Assembly (NCBI GenBank): GCA_002709405.1
Contig: PAQV01000062.1
Location: 62,001-126,000, forward strand
Direction of reading: 5' to 3'
Length of the DNA: 64,000 nt
Source of the DNA: Paracoccaceae bacterium
GTDB taxonomy: Bacteria > Pseudomonadota > Alphaproteobacteria > Rhodobacterales > Rhodobacteraceae
The first letter of the stretch is position 1, and the number at the start of each line of letters is the position of its first letter. Under the pieces are notes generated by a model, which saw only the letters and a program-made list of their open reading frames with translations, had not been told where the DNA came from and made no database searches. Shown here one piece after another: positions 55,211-64,000 of this stretch. A program made the translations under genes and the position numbers.

Positions 55211-55381
55211 GGCATGTCCCACGCGTGGGACAATTTCGGGGTTAAGGATTCCAAGGGGTTACAGAGGCGAATTTACTATTCCTCAAGACTTTCGGCCCAG
55301 GCGCCCACGGCCCGAGGGGGGCTGGATCTTACGCATGAGACCCGCGAAAAACCCGCGCCGCAGCTGTCCTTGATCTAAATC

Positions 55382-55422
55382 ATTCCAATATTCGAATGTG
55401 ATTCGTATTCTGCATGTGGAAT
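55382..55422. promoter_or_regulatory. Two tandem ATTC-N8-GAAT sites (candidate SqrR/BigR-type operator)
   Basis: ATTC at 55382-55385 pairs with GAAT at 55394-55397, and ATTC at 55407-55410 with GAAT at 55419-55422; both have exactly 8 intervening bases and are 25 bp apart, so they face the same side of the helix if the pitch is about 10.5 bp times 2.4. They sit 21-61 bp before the transporter start. I recall ATTC-N8-GAAT-like sites as SqrR operators. Confidence 0.55.
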
Positions 55423-55442
55423 GTGACAGAAAGGAATAAGTC

Positions 55443-55994
55443 ATGCCGCTCAACTGGAAAACCGGCGGGCTGCTTCTGGGGCTGGTGTTCTTCGCCGCCG
55501 TGCTGCTCGTCAAACCCATCGGGGTCTCGACCCAGTTCGTGATCCTGGACGGGATCATCGGGGACGCCGTGAATTCGGACCTGGTGACCAAGGTGGAGGA
55601 GGGCTGGTCCTCGACCAATGCCTACCTGGCCAAGTCCGGGGGCAAATATGCCAAGTCGGTCGCCAACCCCTGGAACTACAGCTTCCTCTTCGTGCTTGCC
55701 ATGGCGCTGGGCGGGTTCCTCTCCGCCCGCCTGCGCGGCGGTCTCGACAAGGCCGAGCGCACGATGCCGGCCCTTTGGCGCACCAATTTCGGGGACAGCC
55801 AAGTCAAGCGCTACATCGCGGCCTTCGCGGGCGGGTTCATCGTGCTTTACGGCGCGCGGCTCGCGGGGGGCTGCACCTCGGGGCACATGATGTCGGGCAT
55901 GATGCAGACCGCCCTGTCGGGCTACATCTTCGCCGCCGGCGCCTTTGCCGCCGCGATCCCAGTGTCCCTGATGCTGTTCAAACAGGAGGCCTGA
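55443..55994 (+). CDS. YeeE/YedE family sulfur (thiosulfate-type) transporter half, first subunit
   Basis: The 183-aa membrane protein starts after an AAGGAAT site. Hydrophobic segments lie near 8-24, 75-95, 118-137 and 155-175. The conserved ARLAGGCTSGHMMSGMM block near 140 holds the conserved Cys used for sulfur-compound transfer. E. coli YeeE is a single long protein; here two short ones are paired. Expression probably depends on the tandem palindromic sites just upstream. Confidence 0.86.
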   Translation: MPLNWKTGGLLLGLVFFAAVLLVKPIGVSTQFVILDGIIGDAVNSDLVTKVEEGWSSTNAYLAKSGGKYAKSVANPWNYSFLFVLAMALGGFLSARLRGGLDKAERTMPALWRTNFGDSQVKRYIAAFAGGFIVLYGARLAGGCTSGHMMSGMMQTALSGYIFAAGAFAAAIPVSLMLFKQEA

Positions 55995-55997
55995 GCC

Positions 55998-56588
55998 ATG
56001 ACCCATATCCTTCTTGCCATCGTCCTGGGGCTGGCCTTTGGCGTCGTCCTTGACCGGGTCGGCGCGTCGAACCCCAGCTATATCGGGAAGATGCTGAACC
56101 TGACCAATCTCAACCTGGCCAAGTCGATCCTGCTGGCGATCGGCGTGGGGTCCGTCCTGATGTTCGCCGGCCAGCGGCTGGGCCTTGTCGACGTGGGCCA
56201 CATGTCGGTCAAGGCGGCCTATGTGGGCGTCTTCATCGGCGGGCTGATGCTGGGCGCGGGCTGGGCCCTGTCGGGCTTCTGCCCGGGGACCGGCGTGGTG
56301 GCCGCGGGGGCCGGCCGGCGCGATGCGCTGTTCTTCGTGGCCGGCGGGCTGCTGGGCGCGGCGGCCTACATGGTCACCTACCCGGCCTGGAAGGCCTCGG
56401 GCCTGCTGGACCCCGTCGGCGGTGGCAAGGTCACCCTGGGGGCGGTGCCCGGTGCCACGTATGACGGGCTGATGGCCCTGCCCGGAGACGTGGTGGGCAT
56501 CGTGCTGGGGCTGGGCTTCATCGCCCTGGCCTTTGCCCTGCCAGAGCGGATCATGGGCCAGCCGGGGCTGGCGCAGCCGGCGGAATAA
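55998..56588 (+). CDS. YeeE/YedE family transporter half, second subunit (DUF6691 type)
   Basis: The 196-aa membrane protein begins 3 bp after its partner. About five hydrophobic segments, with VLDRVGASNPSYIGKML at the N-terminus and the conserved-Cys block GWALSGFCPGTGVVAAGAG near residue 95. Such pairs are often next to sulfide- or persulfide-response genes (for example rhodanese or persulfide dioxygenase), none of which is seen here. A long perfect palindrome follows. Confidence 0.85.
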   Translation: MTHILLAIVLGLAFGVVLDRVGASNPSYIGKMLNLTNLNLAKSILLAIGVGSVLMFAGQRLGLVDVGHMSVKAAYVGVFIGGLMLGAGWALSGFCPGTGVVAAGAGRRDALFFVAGGLLGAAAYMVTYPAWKASGLLDPVGGGKVTLGAVPGATYDGLMALPGDVVGIVLGLGFIALAFALPERIMGQPGLAQPAE

Positions 56589-56610
56589 CCGGTTCTACAC
56601 CCGCATCATC

Positions 56611-56642
56611 GGGCCCGCCCGCCAGATCTGGCGGGCGGGCCC
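56611..56642. terminator. 32-bp perfect palindrome, likely terminator of the transporter pair
   Basis: From 56611 to 56642 the sequence is fully self-complementary, 16-bp arms with no unpaired centre, GC-rich except for the central AGATCT. It lies 23 bp after the stop of the second transporter gene. No U-tract follows on the plus strand, so it could instead be a protein-binding or recombination site, or an mRNA stabiliser. Confidence 0.6.
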
Positions 56643-56745
56643 CGTCATGTTCCCCCGTCACGTTCGCTCGTCACGTTCGGGGCGAGGCCGGTTGACCTTC
56701 CTGCCCGCTGCGCCAATTCTGGCGCAAGCCAAGGAGGACCCGTCC

Positions 56746-57717
56746 ATGAGCGACCATTTCGACATTCCCGCAATTGCATTGGACTGGCACCGCGCGGGCA
56801 CGGGCGCGGCCCTGGCCACGGTGGTGGACACCTGGGGCAGCGCGCCGCGGCGGACGGGGTCTCAGCTGGTGATCGCCGGGGACGGGCGGATCGAGGGCTC
56901 GGTCTCGGGCGGGTGCGTCGAGGGCGCGGTGCTGGTCGAAGCGCTGGAGGCCCTGGAGGACGGCCAGCACCGGGTGCTGGAATACGGGGTCAGCGATGAC
57001 GATGCCTTCGCCGTGGGCCTGGCCTGCGGCGGCACGATCCGGGTGCTGGTCGAACCGGTGGGCACGGCCCTGCCGGTGGCGCTGCTGGAAGACCTGGTTG
57101 CGGCCCGAGCCCGGCGGGAGCCCGTGGCCTACGAGGTCGGGCTGACCTCGGGCACGCGGCGGCTGGTGCGCGAGGGTCATGACCAGCGGTTCCGCATGGA
57201 CCGGTCAGGGGTCGAGGACGACGGCGAGACCTTCGTGGCCATCCACAACCCGCCCCTGCGGCTGATCATCGTGGGCGCGGTGCACATCGCCCAGGCGCTG
57301 GTGCCGATGGCCCGGATCGCGGGCTATGACCCGGCGATCATCGACCCGCGCGAGGCCTTTGCCTCGGATGCGCGGTTCCCCGGAGAACGGCTGTTGCACG
57401 ACTGGCCGGACGAGGCGGTGGCGACGCTGGGGCTGGATGCGCGCACGGCGCTGGTGCTGCTGACCCACGATCCCAAGCTGGACGATCCGGCGTTGGAGGC
57501 CGGTCTGAAGGCCGATTGCTTCTATATCGGGGCGTTGGGGTCCACCCGGACCCATGCGAAACGGGTCGACCGGCTGACGGCGGCGGGGTTTTCGGACGCG
57601 GAGATCGGGCGCATCCATGCGCCGGTGGGGCTGGACATCGGGGCGGCGGGGCCGGCGGAAATCGCGGTGTCGGTGCTGGCCGAGATGACGGCGGTGCTGC
57701 GGGGCAAACGGCCGTGA
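56746..57717 (+). CDS. xdhC: XdhC/CoxI family molybdenum-cofactor insertion protein
   Basis: The ATG at 56746 after AAGGAGG (56731-56737) gives 323 aa. N-terminal XdhC_CoxI domain: TVVDTWGSAPRRTGSQLVI and GSVSGGCVEGAVL; C-terminal Rossmann domain: LIIVGAVHIAQALVPMA, RTALVLLTHDPKLDDPAL and YIGALGSTRTHAKR. The family sulfurates and inserts molybdopterin cytosine dinucleotide cofactor into xanthine/CO dehydrogenase-type enzymes. It couples to the next gene by a GTGA overlap. Confidence 0.92.
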   Translation: MSDHFDIPAIALDWHRAGTGAALATVVDTWGSAPRRTGSQLVIAGDGRIEGSVSGGCVEGAVLVEALEALEDGQHRVLEYGVSDDDAFAVGLACGGTIRVLVEPVGTALPVALLEDLVAARARREPVAYEVGLTSGTRRLVREGHDQRFRMDRSGVEDDGETFVAIHNPPLRLIIVGAVHIAQALVPMARIAGYDPAIIDPREAFASDARFPGERLLHDWPDEAVATLGLDARTALVLLTHDPKLDDPALEAGLKADCFYIGALGSTRTHAKRVDRLTAAGFSDAEIGRIHAPVGLDIGAAGPAEIAVSVLAEMTAVLRGKRP

Positions 57718-58757
57718 TCTTCGGTCCGGTTGCGGTGGCGCAGGCCGAGGGCGCGGTGCTGGCCCATTCGGTCAAGCTGGCGGGCGGGCGGCTGCGCAAG
57801 GGCAAGCTGCTGGGGGCCGGGGACGTGGCGGCGCTGGCGGCCGAGGGGCTGGACGAGGTGATCGTGGCCCGGTTCGAACCCGGCGACGTGGGCGAGGACG
57901 CGGCCGCCCGGCGCATCGCGGCGGCGCTGGTGCGCGACCCGGGGGCGGCGGGGCTGCGGGTGACCGATCCGTTCACCGGCCGGGTCAACCTGATCGCGGA
58001 GGGGCCGGGCGTGGTGGACCTGGATGAACGGGTGATCCAGGCGGTCAACCGGGTCGATCCGATGATCACGCTCGCCACGGTGCCGCAGCATCAGCAGATG
58101 GGCGCGGGGGGCATGGTCGCGACGATCAAGATCATTTCCTACGGGGTGAGCGGGGCGGCGGTCGAGCGGGCCGAAGCGGTGGCAAAGGGCACGGCGTTGC
58201 GGCTTGCGCCCGTGGTCAGCGCGACCGTGGGGTTGGCGATGACGGTGATCACAGGTGGCCCTGACAATGCCAAGGGCCGGTCCGCCATCGAGGGCCGGGT
58301 GCAGGCCCTGGGCATGCGCCTGGACGAGGTGGTCGAGGTGCCGCACCGCACGGGCGACCTGGCTGCGGCCCTGGGGGCGCTCTCGGGCGACATCCTGCTG
58401 ATCCTGACCGCCTCGGCCACGTCGGATGTGCACGACGTGGCGCCCGAGGCCCTGCGCCGGGCCGGAGGCCGGGTGGACCGGTTCGGCATGCCGGTGGACC
58501 CGGGCAACCTGTTGTTCCTGGGCGACCTGGGCGGACGGCCGGTGATCGGCCTGCCGGGCTGCGCCCGGTCGCCGGCCCTGAACGGGGCGGATTGGGTGCT
58601 GAGTCGGGTGGCCTGCGGGCTGATCCCCACGGGCGACGACATCGCGGCCATGGGCGTGGGCGGGTTGCTGAAGGAAATCCCCACGCGCCCGCAACCCCGG
58701 GCCGGCCGGGCCGCCCGGACCGAACCCCGCCCGGAACGGCAGACGGCGGACGAGTGA
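57714..58757 (+). CDS. Molybdopterin-binding (MoCF/MoeA-like) protein
   Basis: The GTG overlapping the xdhC stop begins a 347-aa protein. N-terminal blocks: VAQAEGAVLAHSVKLAGGRLRKGKLL and ARFEPGDVGEDAAARRIAAAL; central MoCF-like part: VITGGPDNAKGRSAIEGRV and DILLILTASATSDVHDV; then GMPVDPGNLLFLGDLGGRPVIGLPG. Such proteins accompany XdhC next to form II cox genes and probably prepare or hold the cofactor. A long Arg/Pro-rich C-terminal tail is unusual. The 235-bp gap after it holds only the candidate promoter. Confidence 0.85.
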   Translation: MIFGPVAVAQAEGAVLAHSVKLAGGRLRKGKLLGAGDVAALAAEGLDEVIVARFEPGDVGEDAAARRIAAALVRDPGAAGLRVTDPFTGRVNLIAEGPGVVDLDERVIQAVNRVDPMITLATVPQHQQMGAGGMVATIKIISYGVSGAAVERAEAVAKGTALRLAPVVSATVGLAMTVITGGPDNAKGRSAIEGRVQALGMRLDEVVEVPHRTGDLAAALGALSGDILLILTASATSDVHDVAPEALRRAGGRVDRFGMPVDPGNLLFLGDLGGRPVIGLPGCARSPALNGADWVLSRVACGLIPTGDDIAAMGVGGLLKEIPTRPQPRAGRAARTEPRPERQTADE

Positions 58758-58885
58758 CCCCCCGAACCGTCAGGTGTCTGTCTCACTGACCGCAGGCCTC
58801 TGACGGCGTTATCCGGCACCGGTCCGCGGGCCTGTCGGGCCGCTTTGGTTGCCCCTGGGGCAGGGCGTTGCGGTATCCTGATAGT

Positions 58886-58912
58886 TTGACTCGGGAATAT
58901 GCGACCTAAGCA
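58886..58912 (+). promoter_or_regulatory. Candidate promoter before coxS
   Basis: TTGACT (58886-58891) resembles a sigma-70 -35 box; TAAGCA (58907-58912) 15 bases later is a weak -10. The gap is 80 bp before coxS. The spacing is short, so this is only a candidate. Confidence 0.3.
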
Positions 58913-58991
58913 TCTGAAATCTACAGCTTTTCAAAGGCCAGCCCCCGTGATTTAGTCCTGATCAAGAGGATCAAGGATAGGGGAGGATCCC

Positions 58992-59477
<486 letters not shown>

Positions 59478-59521
59478 ACCAGCCGGCTCGCGGCCCGTGG
59501 AGGACGGGTCGGGGGCAAGAT

Positions 59522-59546
59522 GTAGGATGGGTGCTTGGCACCCATC
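59522..59546. repeat. REP-like palindrome, copy 2
   Basis: GATGGGTGC (59526-59534) and GCACCCATC (59538-59546) form a perfect 9-bp stem with a TTG loop, preceded by GTAG. The 12-base core GTAGGATGGGTG equals the reverse complement of part of copy 1 (17105-17133). It lies 9 bases before the coxL ribosome-binding site. Confidence 0.7.
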
Positions 59547-59567
59547 ATGTGCATGGGAGGAAAGTAC

Positions 59568-61931
59568 ATGCCGAAGGATCATGGCATCGGCGCCAGCAAC
59601 AAGCGGCGCGAGGACGTGAGGTTCCTGACCGGAACCGGAAACTACACCGACGACATCAACCTGCGGGGCCAGGCCTACGTGTTCTTCCTGCGCTCGGACA
59701 TGGCGCACGGAACCATCAAGTCGCTCGACACAGCGGATGCCGAGGCCATGCCCGGCGTGCTCAAGGTCTTCACGGGGGCCGATTTCGAAGGCGTCGGCGG
59801 GCTGCCCTGCGGCTGGCAGGTGACCGACCGCGAAGGCAACCCGATGCAGGAACCGGCCCACCCGGTGCTGGCCCAGGGCAAGGTGCGCCACGTGGGCGAC
59901 CCGATCGCCGCCGTGGTGGCCGAGAGCCTCGCCCAGGCCCGCGACGCGGCCGAGGCCATCGTCTACGACATCGAGGAACTGCCGGCCGTCATCGACATGA
60001 AGGCCGCCCTGGCCGCCGATGCGCCCAAGGTGCACGACGACCTGACCAGTAACCTGTGCTACGACTGGGGCTTCGTCGAGGACAACCGCGCCGCCGTGGA
60101 CGAGGCGATCAAGTCCGCCGCCCATGTCACCACGCTGGAGCTGGTCAACAACCGGCTGGTCGCCAACCCGATGGAACCCCGCGTGGCGGTGGGCGATTTC
60201 AACCGGGCGAGCGGGGATTCGACGCTTTACACGACCTCGCAGAACCCCCACGTGATCCGCCTGCTGATGGGCGCCTTCGTCCTGGGCATCCCCGAGCACA
60301 AGCTGCGCGTGGTGGCGCCCGATGTGGGCGGGGGCTTTGGCACCAAGATCTTCCACTATGCCGAGGAAGCCTTCTGCACCTTCGCGGCCAAGGCCCTGAA
60401 CCGGCCCGTCAAGTGGACGGCCTCGCGGTCCGAGGCCTTCATCTCGGATGCCCATGGGCGCGACCACGTGACCAAGATCGAACTGGCGCTGGACGCGGAC
60501 AACAACTTTACCGCCCTGCGCACCGAAACCTACGCCAACATGGGCGCGTACCTGTCGACCTTCGCGCCCTCGGTGCCGACCTGGCTGCATGGCACGCTGA
60601 TGGCGGGCAATTACAAGACCCCGCTGATCTACGTGAACGTCAAAGCGGTGTTCACCAACACCGTGCCCGTGGATGCCTATCGCGGGGCCGGGCGGCCAGA
60701 GGCGACGTTCCAGCTGGAACGGGTGGTCGACAAGGCCGCGCGCGAGCTGGGGGTCGACCCGATCGCCTTGCGCCGGCAGAACTTTATCACCGAGTTCCCC
60801 TATGCCACGCCGGTGGCCGTGGAATACGACACGGGCGATTACGGCGCGACGATGGACAAGCTGGAAGAGATCGCCGACCTGGCGGGCTTCCCGGCGCGCC
60901 GGGCCGAAAGCGAGGCCAAGGGCAAGCTGCGCGGGCTTGGCGTGAACTGCTATATCGAGGCCTGCGGCATCGCGCCCTCGCAACTGGTGGGTCAGCTGGG
61001 CGCGCGGGCCGGGCTTTACGAAAGTGCCACCGTACGGGTGAACGCGACGGGGGGGCTGGTGGTCATGACCGGCTCGCACAGCCACGGGCAGGGGCATGAA
61101 ACGGCCTTTCCCCAGGTGATCGCCGAGATGATCGGCATCGACGAAAGCATGGTCGAGATCGTGCATGGCGACACGGCCAACACGCCGATGGGCATGGGCA
61201 CCTATGGCTCGCGCTCGCTGGCGGTGGGCGGGTCGGCCATGGTGCGGGCGACCGAGAAGATCATCAACAAGACCAAGAAGATCGCGGCCCACCTGATGGA
61301 GGCCGCCGAGGCCGACATCGAGCTGAAGGACGGGGCGTTTTCGGTGGCGGGCACCGACAAGTCGGTGGCCTGGGGCGATGTCTGCCTGGCGGCCTACGTG
61401 CCGCACAACTATCCCCTGGAGGACATCGAGCCGGGGCTGGAGGAGACGGCGTTCTACGATCCGTCGAACTTCACCTATCCCTCGGGGGCCTATGCCTGCG
61501 AGGTCGAGGTCGACCCGGACACCGGCAAGGTGACGATCGAGACCTTCGCCGCGGCCGACGATTTCGGCAACATCGTCAACCCGATGATCGTGTCGGGCCA
61601 GGTGCACGGGGGCATTGCCCAGGGCATCGGCCAGGCGCTGCTGGAAGGGGCGGTCTACGACGAGAACGGCCAGCTGCTGAGCGCGTCCTTCATGGATTAC
61701 GCGATGCCGCGGGCCGATGACGTGCCGTTCTACGCGGTCGACCATTCCTGCCAGACGCCCTGCACGCACAATCCTCTGGGCGTGAAGGGCTGTGGCGAGG
61801 CCGGGGCGATCGGGTCGCCTCCGGCGGTGGTGAACGCGGTGGTGGATGCGTTGCGCTCGGCCGGCAAGGACGTGACGCATATCGACATGCCGCTGTCGCC
61901 CGCGCGCGTCTGGGCGGCGATGAACGGCTAG
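59568..61931 (+). CDS. coxL: Form II CO dehydrogenase-like large subunit
   Basis: The ATG at 59568 after GGGAGG (59555-59560) gives 787 aa. Signatures: the AYRGAGR loop at residues 370-376 (form I CO dehydrogenase has AYXCSFR, with the Cu-binding Cys), GGGFGTKIF, the [10 protein letters not shown] segment, [13 protein letters not shown], and [17 protein letters not shown] with the catalytic Glu. This is a molybdopterin cytosine dinucleotide hydroxylase. The lack of the Cu-binding Cys means the physiological substrate may not be CO; other form II enzymes oxidise aldehydes or purines. Confidence 0.93.
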   Translation: MPKDHGIGASNKRREDVRFLTGTGNYTDDINLRGQAYVFFLRSDMAHGTIKSLDTADAEAMPGVLKVFTGADFEGVGGLPCGWQVTDREGNPMQEPAHPVLAQGKVRHVGDPIAAVVAESLAQARDAAEAIVYDIEELPAVIDMKAALAADAPKVHDDLTSNLCYDWGFVEDNRAAVDEAIKSAAHVTTLELVNNRLVANPMEPRVAVGDFNRASGDSTLYTTSQNPHVIRLLMGAFVLGIPEHKLRVVAPDVGGGFGTKIFHYAEEAFCTFAAKALNRPVKWTASRSEAFISDAHGRDHVTKIELALDADNNFTALRTETYANMGAYLSTFAPSVPTWLHGTLMAGNYKTPLIYVNVKAVFTNTVPVDAYRGAGRPEATFQLERVVDKAARELGVDPIALRRQNFITEFPYATPVAVEYDTGDYGATMDKLEEIADLAGFPARRAESEAKGKLRGLGVNCYIEACGIAPSQLVGQLGARAGLYESATVRVNATGGLVVMTGSHSHGQGHETAFPQVIAEMIGIDESMVEIVHGDTANTPMGMGTYGSRSLAVGGSAMVRATEKIINKTKKIAAHLMEAAEADIELKDGAFSVAGTDKSVAWGDVCLAAYVPHNYPLEDIEPGLEETAFYDPSNFTYPSGAYACEVEVDPDTGKVTIETFAAADDFGNIVNPMIVSGQVHGGIAQGIGQALLEGAVYDENGQLLSASFMDYAMPRADDVPFYAVDHSCQTPCTHNPLGVKGCGEAGAIGSPPAVVNAVVDALRSAGKDVTHIDMPLSPARVWAAMNG

Positions 61932-61946
61932 GTGGAAGTGGCGGGA

Positions 61947-61993
61947 CCGGGGGTTTCACCCCCGGACCCCCAGCGTATTTGGGCAAAGATGAA
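61947..61993. repeat. Dispersed Rhodobacteraceae-type repeat, copy 3 (inverted)
   Basis: Read on the minus strand from 61993 it gives TTCATCTTTGC, CC, AAATACGC and then a GGGGGTCC-GGGGG hairpin with GAAACCCCC. It lies between the coxL stop and coxM. Confidence 0.75.
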
Positions 61994-62034
61994 GAGGCGG
62001 GCCGCGGTGCCCGGCGTCTTCGAGGAGAGACGAG

Positions 62035-62820
62035 ATGTACGAATTCGAGTTCGAGAAGCCGTCGAGCGTGGCGGATACGGTGACGGCCCTGGGGGCGGAG
62101 GAGGCGCAGGCTTTGGGGGGCGGGCAGACGCTGATCCCGACGCTGAAGCAGCGCCTGGCGATGCCGTCGAAGCTGGTGTCCCTGGCCGGGATTGCCGAGA
62201 TGAAGGGCGTGTCGGCCGAGGGCGGCGTGCTGAGCGTGGGGGGCGGGACCACCCATGCGGTGGTGGCGGCCGAGGCGGTGGCCTACCCGGCGCTGGCCGA
62301 ACTGGCGAGCCATATCGGCGATCCGGCGGTGCGCAACCGGGGCACCATCGGCGGGTCGCTGGCCAACAACGATCCGGCGGCGTGTTACCCGTCGGCGGCG
62401 CTGGCCTCGGGGGCGACGATCGTGACCAACACGCGCGAGATCGCGGCGGACGATTATTTCCAGGGGCTGTTCACGACGGCGCTGCAGGACGGCGAGATCA
62501 TCACGGCGGTGCGGTTCCCGATCCCTCAGGCGGCGAATTACCAGAAGTTCGTTCAGCCGGCCTCGCGCTTTGCCATGGTCGGGGTTTTCGTGGCCAGGTT
62601 CGCCGATGGCGTGCGGGTGGCGGTGACCGGGGCGTCCGAGGACGGGGTGTTCCGCTGGAGCGCGGCCGAGGCGGCACTGTCGGCGGATTTCTCTGCGTCG
62701 GCGATCGACGGGCTGGGCGTGGACGCGGACGACATGATCGGCGACATCCATGGCTCCAAGGCCTACCGGGCGCACCTGGTGGGGGTGATGACCAAGCGGG
62801 CGGTGGCCCAGGCCGGCTGA
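62035..62820 (+). CDS. coxM: CO dehydrogenase-type FAD-binding medium subunit
   Basis: The 261-aa flavoprotein accepts electrons from CoxS. It has the FAD loop LGGGQTLIPTLKQRLA near residue 35 (the family AGGxSLIP), TIGGSLANNDPAACYPSAAL, and a C-terminal CO_deh_flav_C domain. It starts after a GGAGAGA site; a strong terminator follows 30 bp after its stop, closing the cluster. Confidence 0.94.
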   Translation: MYEFEFEKPSSVADTVTALGAEEAQALGGGQTLIPTLKQRLAMPSKLVSLAGIAEMKGVSAEGGVLSVGGGTTHAVVAAEAVAYPALAELASHIGDPAVRNRGTIGGSLANNDPAACYPSAALASGATIVTNTREIAADDYFQGLFTTALQDGEIITAVRFPIPQAANYQKFVQPASRFAMVGVFVARFADGVRVAVTGASEDGVFRWSAAEAALSADFSASAIDGLGVDADDMIGDIHGSKAYRAHLVGVMTKRAVAQAG

Positions 62821-62849
62821 GCGGCCCTGCAGAGATGCAACTGATGCGA

Positions 62850-62878
62850 CACCCCGGCGCTCTGCCGGGGTGTTTTTT
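62850..62878 (+). terminator. Rho-independent terminator of the cox cluster
   Basis: CACCCCGGC (62850-62858) and GCCGGGGTG (62864-62872) form a 9-bp stem with a 5-base loop, followed by six T residues. It is the clearest terminator of the window. Confidence 0.9.
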
Positions 62879-62964
62879 CGTGTAGAATGGTTTGACAGGG
62901 GTCAATGCGCGTGGCGGCGCCAACCGCTATGTTGCCTGCGATCCGCAAAGACCGGGAGGCTACC

Positions 62965-63303
62965 ATGACCAGCACGTCCAAGACCACAGACGAGGCCACC
63001 AAGGCCATGACCGAGACCATCGCCAAGATGCAGAAGATGGGGCTGAATTCGATGACCTGGATGGGCACGGACTGGGTCGAACGCATGGCCGACCTGGGCA
63101 GCGAGATGCTTGATTTCATGGCCGAGCGGGTGCACGAGGATGTCGAATTCCAGCACAAGCTGTTGCATTGCAAGGACATGACCGAGCTGCACCAGCTTCA
63201 GGCCGAATTCGTCCAGCGCATGATCAACCGCTACACCGAAGAGACCGGCCGGTTTGTCGAACTGTCGACGAAGGCCTGGATGACGCCCTTCGACAAGTCG
63301 TGA
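62965..63303 (+). CDS. Phasin family protein
   Basis: I use the ATG at 62965 after GGGAGG, giving 112 aa, all helical and amphipathic, with TMTETIAKMQKMGLNSMTWMG, DFMAERVHEDVEFQHKLLHCKDM and LQAEFVQRMINRYTEETGRF. Phasin_2-type proteins coat polyhydroxyalkanoate granules; no PHA synthase lies nearby. It is separated from coxM by a terminator and so has its own promoter. Confidence 0.78.
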   Translation: MTSTSKTTDEATKAMTETIAKMQKMGLNSMTWMGTDWVERMADLGSEMLDFMAERVHEDVEFQHKLLHCKDMTELHQLQAEFVQRMINRYTEETGRFVELSTKAWMTPFDKS

Positions 63304-63369
63304 TGGGATAAGACCCGGCGCCACGATCGCGGACCAGATCGGGGCCAGATTGAGGGTCAGACATGAAAA

Positions 63370-63392
63370 CGCCCTGCCGGTCGGGCAGGGCG
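63370..63392 (-). terminator. Rho-independent terminator of infC
   Basis: Read on the minus strand, CGCCCTGCC / GGCAGGGCG forms a 9-bp stem with a 5-base loop and is followed by TTTTC, 57 bp after the infC stop. Confidence 0.75.
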
Positions 63393-63448
63393 TGGGGATC
63401 TTGGGCTGGCTGTCAGGCCGCGGTCATTTTTGCGACCGTATCACCAGA

Positions 63449-64000
63449 TCATTTCTGCGGCAGCGGGCCGATCATCATGACCATCTGGCGGCCTTCCATC
63501 TTCGGCATGTTCTCGATCTTGCCGATTTCCTTGACGTCCTCTGCCACCCGTTCCAGCAGCTCGCGGCCCAGGTTCTGGTGCGCCATCTCGCGGCCGCGGA
63601 AGCGCAGGGTCACCTTCACCTTGTCCCCATTTTCCAGGAACTTGACCACGTTGCGCATCTTCACGCCATAATCGTGGACATCGGTGTTGGGCCGGAACTT
63701 GACCTCCTTGACCTCGATGATCTTCTGCTTCTTGCGGGCTTCGGCTTCGCGCTTCTGGTTCTCGTACTTGAACTTGCCAAAATCCATGATCTTGCACACG
63801 GGCGGCGTCGCGTTCGGAGAAATCTCCACCAGGTCCAGTCCGACCTGTTCGGCCAGCTGAAGCGCTTTGGCAGGGGCCACCACGCCGACGTTCTGGCCTT
63901 CGGGGCCGATCAGACGGATTTCGGTGGCACGGATCTTGTCGTTGACGCGCGGGCCGGTGTCTCGGGTGGGCGGCGCGTTATGAGGTCTGCGGGCTATTGG
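63449..64000 (-). CDS. infC: Translation initiation factor IF-3, 5' end not resolved
   Basis: The gene is open to the right edge. Conserved IF-3 residues extend well upstream of the first Met (63883): [21 protein letters not shown], then [39 protein letters not shown], and the C-terminal domain with [18 protein letters not shown] and [16 protein letters not shown]. No ATG, GTG or TTG lies upstream of these residues in the window; the only in-frame candidate is an ATA (63995-63997). The start is either beyond the edge or a rare codon. IF-3 often uses rare starts for autoregulation. Confidence 0.93.
   Translation of the reverse strand, partial: PIARRPHNAPPTRDTGPRVNDKIRATEIRLIGPEGQNVGVVAPAKALQLAEQVGLDLVEISPNATPPVCKIMDFGKFKYENQKREAEARKKQKIIEVKEVKFRPNTDVHDYGVKMRNVVKFLENGDKVKVTLRFRGREMAHQNLGRELLERVAEDVKEIGKIENMPKMEGRQMVMMIGPLPQK

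Noticed and set aside
55283-55618. Minus-strand frame across the transporter promoter
   Set aside because: Overlaps the YeeE start and regulatory sites and has no family features.

Overview
The window is GC-rich DNA from an alphaproteobacterium, very probably a member of the Rhodobacteraceae (Roseobacter group). The evidence is the gene order nuoG-nuoN/birA/coaX/rnj with many small genes threaded through the nuo operon, DUF5333 and DUF1194 proteins, Hint-domain proteins, a single-domain PqiA, tatABC, surE-pcm-nlpD, and a dispersed repeat with TTCATCTTTGC and AAATACG cores. Genes are densely packed, many with ATGA or TGATG stop/start overlaps. I see no rRNA, tRNA, CRISPR array, transposase or phage gene, and no gene-free gap reaches 300 bases.

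Layout. (1) 2-17101, plus strand: distal half of a respiratory complex I operon (nuoG, H, I, J, K, L, M, N). It is interrupted by a DUF3291 protein, a methyltransferase, a carboxymuconolactone-decarboxylase-like protein, small membrane or soluble proteins and several small exported proteins, and is followed by birA, coaX and an RNase J gene. (2) 17209-22369, minus strand: DEAD-box helicase, a glycosyltransferase, prfC and a Hint-domain protein. (3) 22544-25649, plus: an SDR with an altered active site, an AlkC/AlkD-like HEAT protein and an orphan FbpC-like ABC ATPase; then a WYL regulator on the minus strand with a perfect inverted repeat upstream. (4) 26546-29042, plus: tatABC and a DUF815 ATPase. 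(5) 29126-46933, minus: surE-pcm-nlpD, an SDR, small unknowns, cvpA/Hint/purF, pqiA-radA, alr-mlaE-mlaF, a DUF1194 protein, dnaB, pyrC-pyrE and a conserved protein of unknown function. (6) 47062-52170, minus: four overlapping genes for surface-glycan-type chemistry, namely three related glycosyltransferases (one fused to a degenerate sulfotransferase-like domain) and one sulfotransferase with an intact PAPS loop. (7) 52404-62820, plus: a form II CO-dehydrogenase-like molybdenum hydroxylase cluster (moxR/coxD, P-loop kinase, coxE, xdhC/coxI, molybdopterin-binding protein, coxS, coxL, coxM). A YeeE/YedE sulfur-transporter pair with its own apparent persulfide-type operator sits inside it. (8) A phasin gene and the 5'-truncated infC end the window.

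How the genes work together. The nuo genes build the proton-pumping NADH:quinone oxidoreductase; the embedded small genes are translationally coupled and may be assembly or accessory factors, which is inference. The cox-type genes provide the structural subunits (S, L, M), the AAA/VWA maturation pair and cofactor-handling proteins of a molybdenum hydroxylase; the AYRGAGR loop in CoxL argues for a form II enzyme, so CO may not be the physiological substrate. The glycosyltransferase/sulfotransferase block probably makes or decorates an exported polysaccharide.

The strongest candidates for something poorly described are the set of small exported two-cysteine proteins inside the nuo operon, the glycosyltransferase block with its pseudo-sulfotransferase fusion, and the tandem ATTC-N8-GAAT sites in front of the sulfur transporter pair.
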